IMG/VR virus record: IMGVR_UViG_3300005577_000059
Location: 1 to 39,333 of that record
DNA length: 39,333 bases
DNA from: a virus
Direction: 5' to 3' (one strand)
The position numbers and the translations under genes were made by a program. Positions within the stretch are counted from its first letter, which is position 1, and each line of letters starts with the position of its first letter. Positions 37,788 through 39,333 of this stretch are shown one piece after another. The notes below the pieces were generated by a model, which worked only from the letters and a program-made list of their open reading frames with translations, ran no database searches and had not been told where the DNA came from.

Positions 37788-38131
37788 AATTAGAGGAAGT
37801 TTTGGAAGAAGCTAGAGAAGGTCGTAAAATAAGATTTAGAGAGGGTGAATATGAAGATTTATATTCTCTTCTTTCTGGGTTGAAGTTAGGAGATATAATT
37901 AGTGGGGAGTTTGAATTAGAACCCAGAGAACTTAGACGCGTTCAGTTTGAAGGTTATTTATATGTGAACGATAGCTTTTATGATAATTTAGACCCAATGA
38001 GTAATGCATTAAAATGTGCCCTTTCTGAAAAACATTTTTTTCTTAAAGAACCGTTAGAAGATACAAGTGATTTTTGGCCAGGAACTGAATTAACTAAATG
38101 GAAGGTTACTATGGAAGAGGAAGAAATATGA
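37784..38131 (+). CDS. DUF2829-like protein with shared C-terminal module
   Basis: A 115-residue protein. Residues 1-50 (LEEVLEEAREGRKIRFREGE ... DIISGEFELEPRE) fit the DUF2829-like pattern seen at 26711. Residues 54-115 (QFEGYLY ... KWKVTMEE) match the C-terminal module of the 36037 gene. It lies between endolysin and membrane genes, yet looks unrelated to lysis. Confidence 0.5.
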   Translation: MKLEEVLEEAREGRKIRFREGEYEDLYSLLSGLKLGDIISGEFELEPRELRRVQFEGYLYVNDSFYDNLDPMSNALKCALSEKHFFLKEPLEDTSDFWPGTELTKWKVTMEEEEI

Positions 38132-38331
38132 AAGAAGTAAAAGTGAGCGACGTTAAACAAATTTTTATTTTATTATCCTTTATTTTAGTTTTTATTGGTG
38201 GGGTTTATCGAGGTTCTTTCGCTATTGAATTTAATACAAAAGAAGCTTGTGAATTCGTTATTAGAGATATGAAAAAAGATCTATCTTTTACAGATACGAT
38301 GAAATGTTACCCAAAAGGTGATGTTAAATGA
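38128..38331 (+). CDS. Small membrane-anchored protein
   Basis: I start at 38128 (MKEVKVSDVKQIFILL, 67 residues), coupled to the previous stop, with AAGAGGAAGAA upstream. One N-terminal hydrophobic helix (IFILLSFILVFIGGVY) is followed by a probably periplasmic part with two Cys that could pair. Its place after the endolysin suggests a role in lysis, but it does not look like a typical holin. Confidence 0.6.
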   Translation: MKEVKVSDVKQIFILLSFILVFIGGVYRGSFAIEFNTKEACEFVIRDMKKDLSFTDTMKCYPKGDVK

Positions 38332-38876
38332 GTGATACTAAACAAATACTTCAGCATTTCTTTGGTCCAAAAGCAATTTTCAACACTCTTGGGCTTATGA
38401 TAATCTTTTCCATAGGTTTTATTACGGGCCATAATTGGTATAAGTATAAACTTGAGCAAAAAGAAGTTATTAAACAACAAGTTAATACAACCCAAACAAC
38501 GGCTGCTATTCAGAATAAAGTAGAGGTTAATCAACTTGATAGTTCTTCTTATACAGAAAAATTTTTTAATAAAAAAGGTATTTTAGTCCATGAAATAGAG
38601 AAGAAGCATGAAAATCGCGCTAGTGACTTTAGTTTTACCAAACATACCGACCAAAGTGAGATTAGTTCAGAAGTCACTAGCGCAACATTCTCTAGCATAG
38701 AAGAAAGACAAGAGTCAAATTGGCTTATAGGATTTTCTACTCCAGTGAAAATTCACCTAACAATTCAGGATGTAGATGTTCATTTGGGGTATCGATTGCT
38801 AGGTCCGGTATATATCACTGGGCAAACTGACTATAAATTTAGCAAACCAACTGTTGGTTTTTTAATTAATTTTTAA
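38328..38876 (+). CDS. Membrane-anchored periplasmic protein, spanin candidate
   Basis: A 182-residue protein with an N-terminal transmembrane helix (LGLMIIFSIGFITGHNWY, about 21-40), a charged helical linker and a C-terminal beta-rich end (VHLGYRLLGPVYITGQTDY, VGFLINF). Topology and position after the endolysin suit an inner-membrane spanin, but no embedded or separate o-spanin lipoprotein was found. Identity is uncertain. Confidence 0.5.
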   Translation: MSDTKQILQHFFGPKAIFNTLGLMIIFSIGFITGHNWYKYKLEQKEVIKQQVNTTQTTAAIQNKVEVNQLDSSSYTEKFFNKKGILVHEIEKKHENRASDFSFTKHTDQSEISSEVTSATFSSIEERQESNWLIGFSTPVKIHLTIQDVDVHLGYRLLGPVYITGQTDYKFSKPTVGFLINF

Positions 38877-39166
38877 AAGGAGATTTTTATGGATTTATGG
38901 GATAGACCTTGTGATATTTGTCAGAATAAACATGACCATGAAATGACGTATGTTCTTAGAACTAAAGAAATGTTATGTAAAACCTGCTTTCACCAAAATT
39001 ATAGGCAAGTAATATATAAAAATGAGCGAACTGAAAAATTTGAAATATCTATTGACGGTTTTAAAACAAAAGAAGACTTTAATGAAGTTATGGATTCAGT
39101 ACGTAATCGTTATAAATTTCACAGTCTATTATCTAATTATTTAGATTAATTTTTAAAAGGAGATTT
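38865..39166 (+). repeat. 22-base direct repeat carrying the ribosome-binding site
   Basis: Copies at 38865-38886 and 39145-39166 are identical (a TAATTTTTAAAAGGAGATTT core) and lie before two consecutive genes. Confidence 0.85.
38889..39149 (+). CDS. Small zinc-binding protein
   Basis: An 86-residue protein with CDIC (8-11) and CKTC (30-33), separated by a short strand pair, a likely zinc ribbon. The C-terminal half is helical. AAAAGGAGATTTTT precedes the ATG. Function unknown. Confidence 0.65.
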   Translation: MDLWDRPCDICQNKHDHEMTYVLRTKEMLCKTCFHQNYRQVIYKNERTEKFEISIDGFKTKEDFNEVMDSVRNRYKFHSLLSNYLD

Positions 39167-39170
39167 CTTT

Positions 39171-39333
39171 ATGATTGAAAAATATTACGTAAGGCAAAAT
39201 TTTTCTAGTATAGACCTTATTACTGTTAAGCAACATCCGCTATATGAAACTCTATATGAAGTTTGTAGTAGTTTTACAGGAATTTCAAATGTACCAAAAA
39301 GCCTCTGTTTTGATACACGAAGAGAAGCTATAA
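39171..39333 (+). CDS. Hypothetical protein, 3' end outside window
   Basis: An ATG at 39171 after AAAAGGAGATTTCTTT opens a frame of 54 codons to the window edge (MIEKYYVRQNFSSIDLITVK). It shares its leader with the previous gene. No family recognised from this fragment. Confidence 0.6.
   Translation, partial: MIEKYYVRQNFSSIDLITVKQHPLYETLYEVCSSFTGISNVPKSLCFDTRREAI

Overview
The window is part of the genome of a tailed double-stranded DNA phage with a contractile tail (myovirus morphology). It carries a DUF3383-type sheath and a DUF3277-type tube, a DUF2184-type capsid, a DUF1073-type portal and a Terminase_3-type large terminase. Base composition is strongly AT-rich. The signal-peptide lipoprotein and the membrane-anchored periplasmic protein next to the lysozyme suggest a Gram-negative host, but the sequence does not identify it. 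No integrase or recognisable repressor is present. No tRNA gene was recognised by eye.

Layout. Positions 1-14664 hold the late operon on the minus strand, read right to left: small and large terminase, portal, Mu gpF-like minor head protein, three small genes (one DUF3310), protease-scaffold, cement protein, major capsid, head-tail connectors, sheath, tube, tail assembly chaperone with a probable -1 frameshift, and a tape measure with a lytic transglycosylase domain that runs off the left edge. Positions 14665-15174 are a divergent control region with a repeated TTGTCGCATTTT word and a good sigma70-like promoter facing right. Two plus-strand genes follow, one a lipoprotein with a degenerate metallopeptidase motif. 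Positions 15911-16435 are gene-free and packed with direct and inverted copies of TGTCCCAGT, TGCCCCAGTTG and TGTACCAG around a T-rich core; this is the best candidate for a replication origin or regulatory centre.

Positions 16492-29690 hold the replication module: SNF2 helicase, VRR-NUC nuclease, DUF2800 Cas4-like nuclease, DUF2815-like single-strand binding protein, family A DNA polymerase and a primase-helicase. About twenty very small genes sit between the helicase and the Cas4-like nuclease. Positions 29797-39333 are a dense run of small accessory genes (pentapeptide-repeat protein, MazG-like pyrophosphohydrolase, zinc-binding proteins, metallophosphoesterase, DUF2829/Tad2-like proteins, small membrane proteins) ending in a GH24 endolysin and membrane proteins that may form the lysis cassette.

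The most unusual theme is at the gene junctions. Many small genes end in near-identical C-terminal tails (EIKKEIE, KEEEC, EGGV, LDKME, DEIQRRE). Several of these tails are encoded by the Shine-Dalgarno region of the next gene. Together with perfect 18-47 base repeats at junctions and a duplicated, truncated VRR-NUC 5' end bracketing an inserted gene, this suggests that the phage gains, duplicates and swaps small genes by recombination at shared ribosome-binding-site cassettes.
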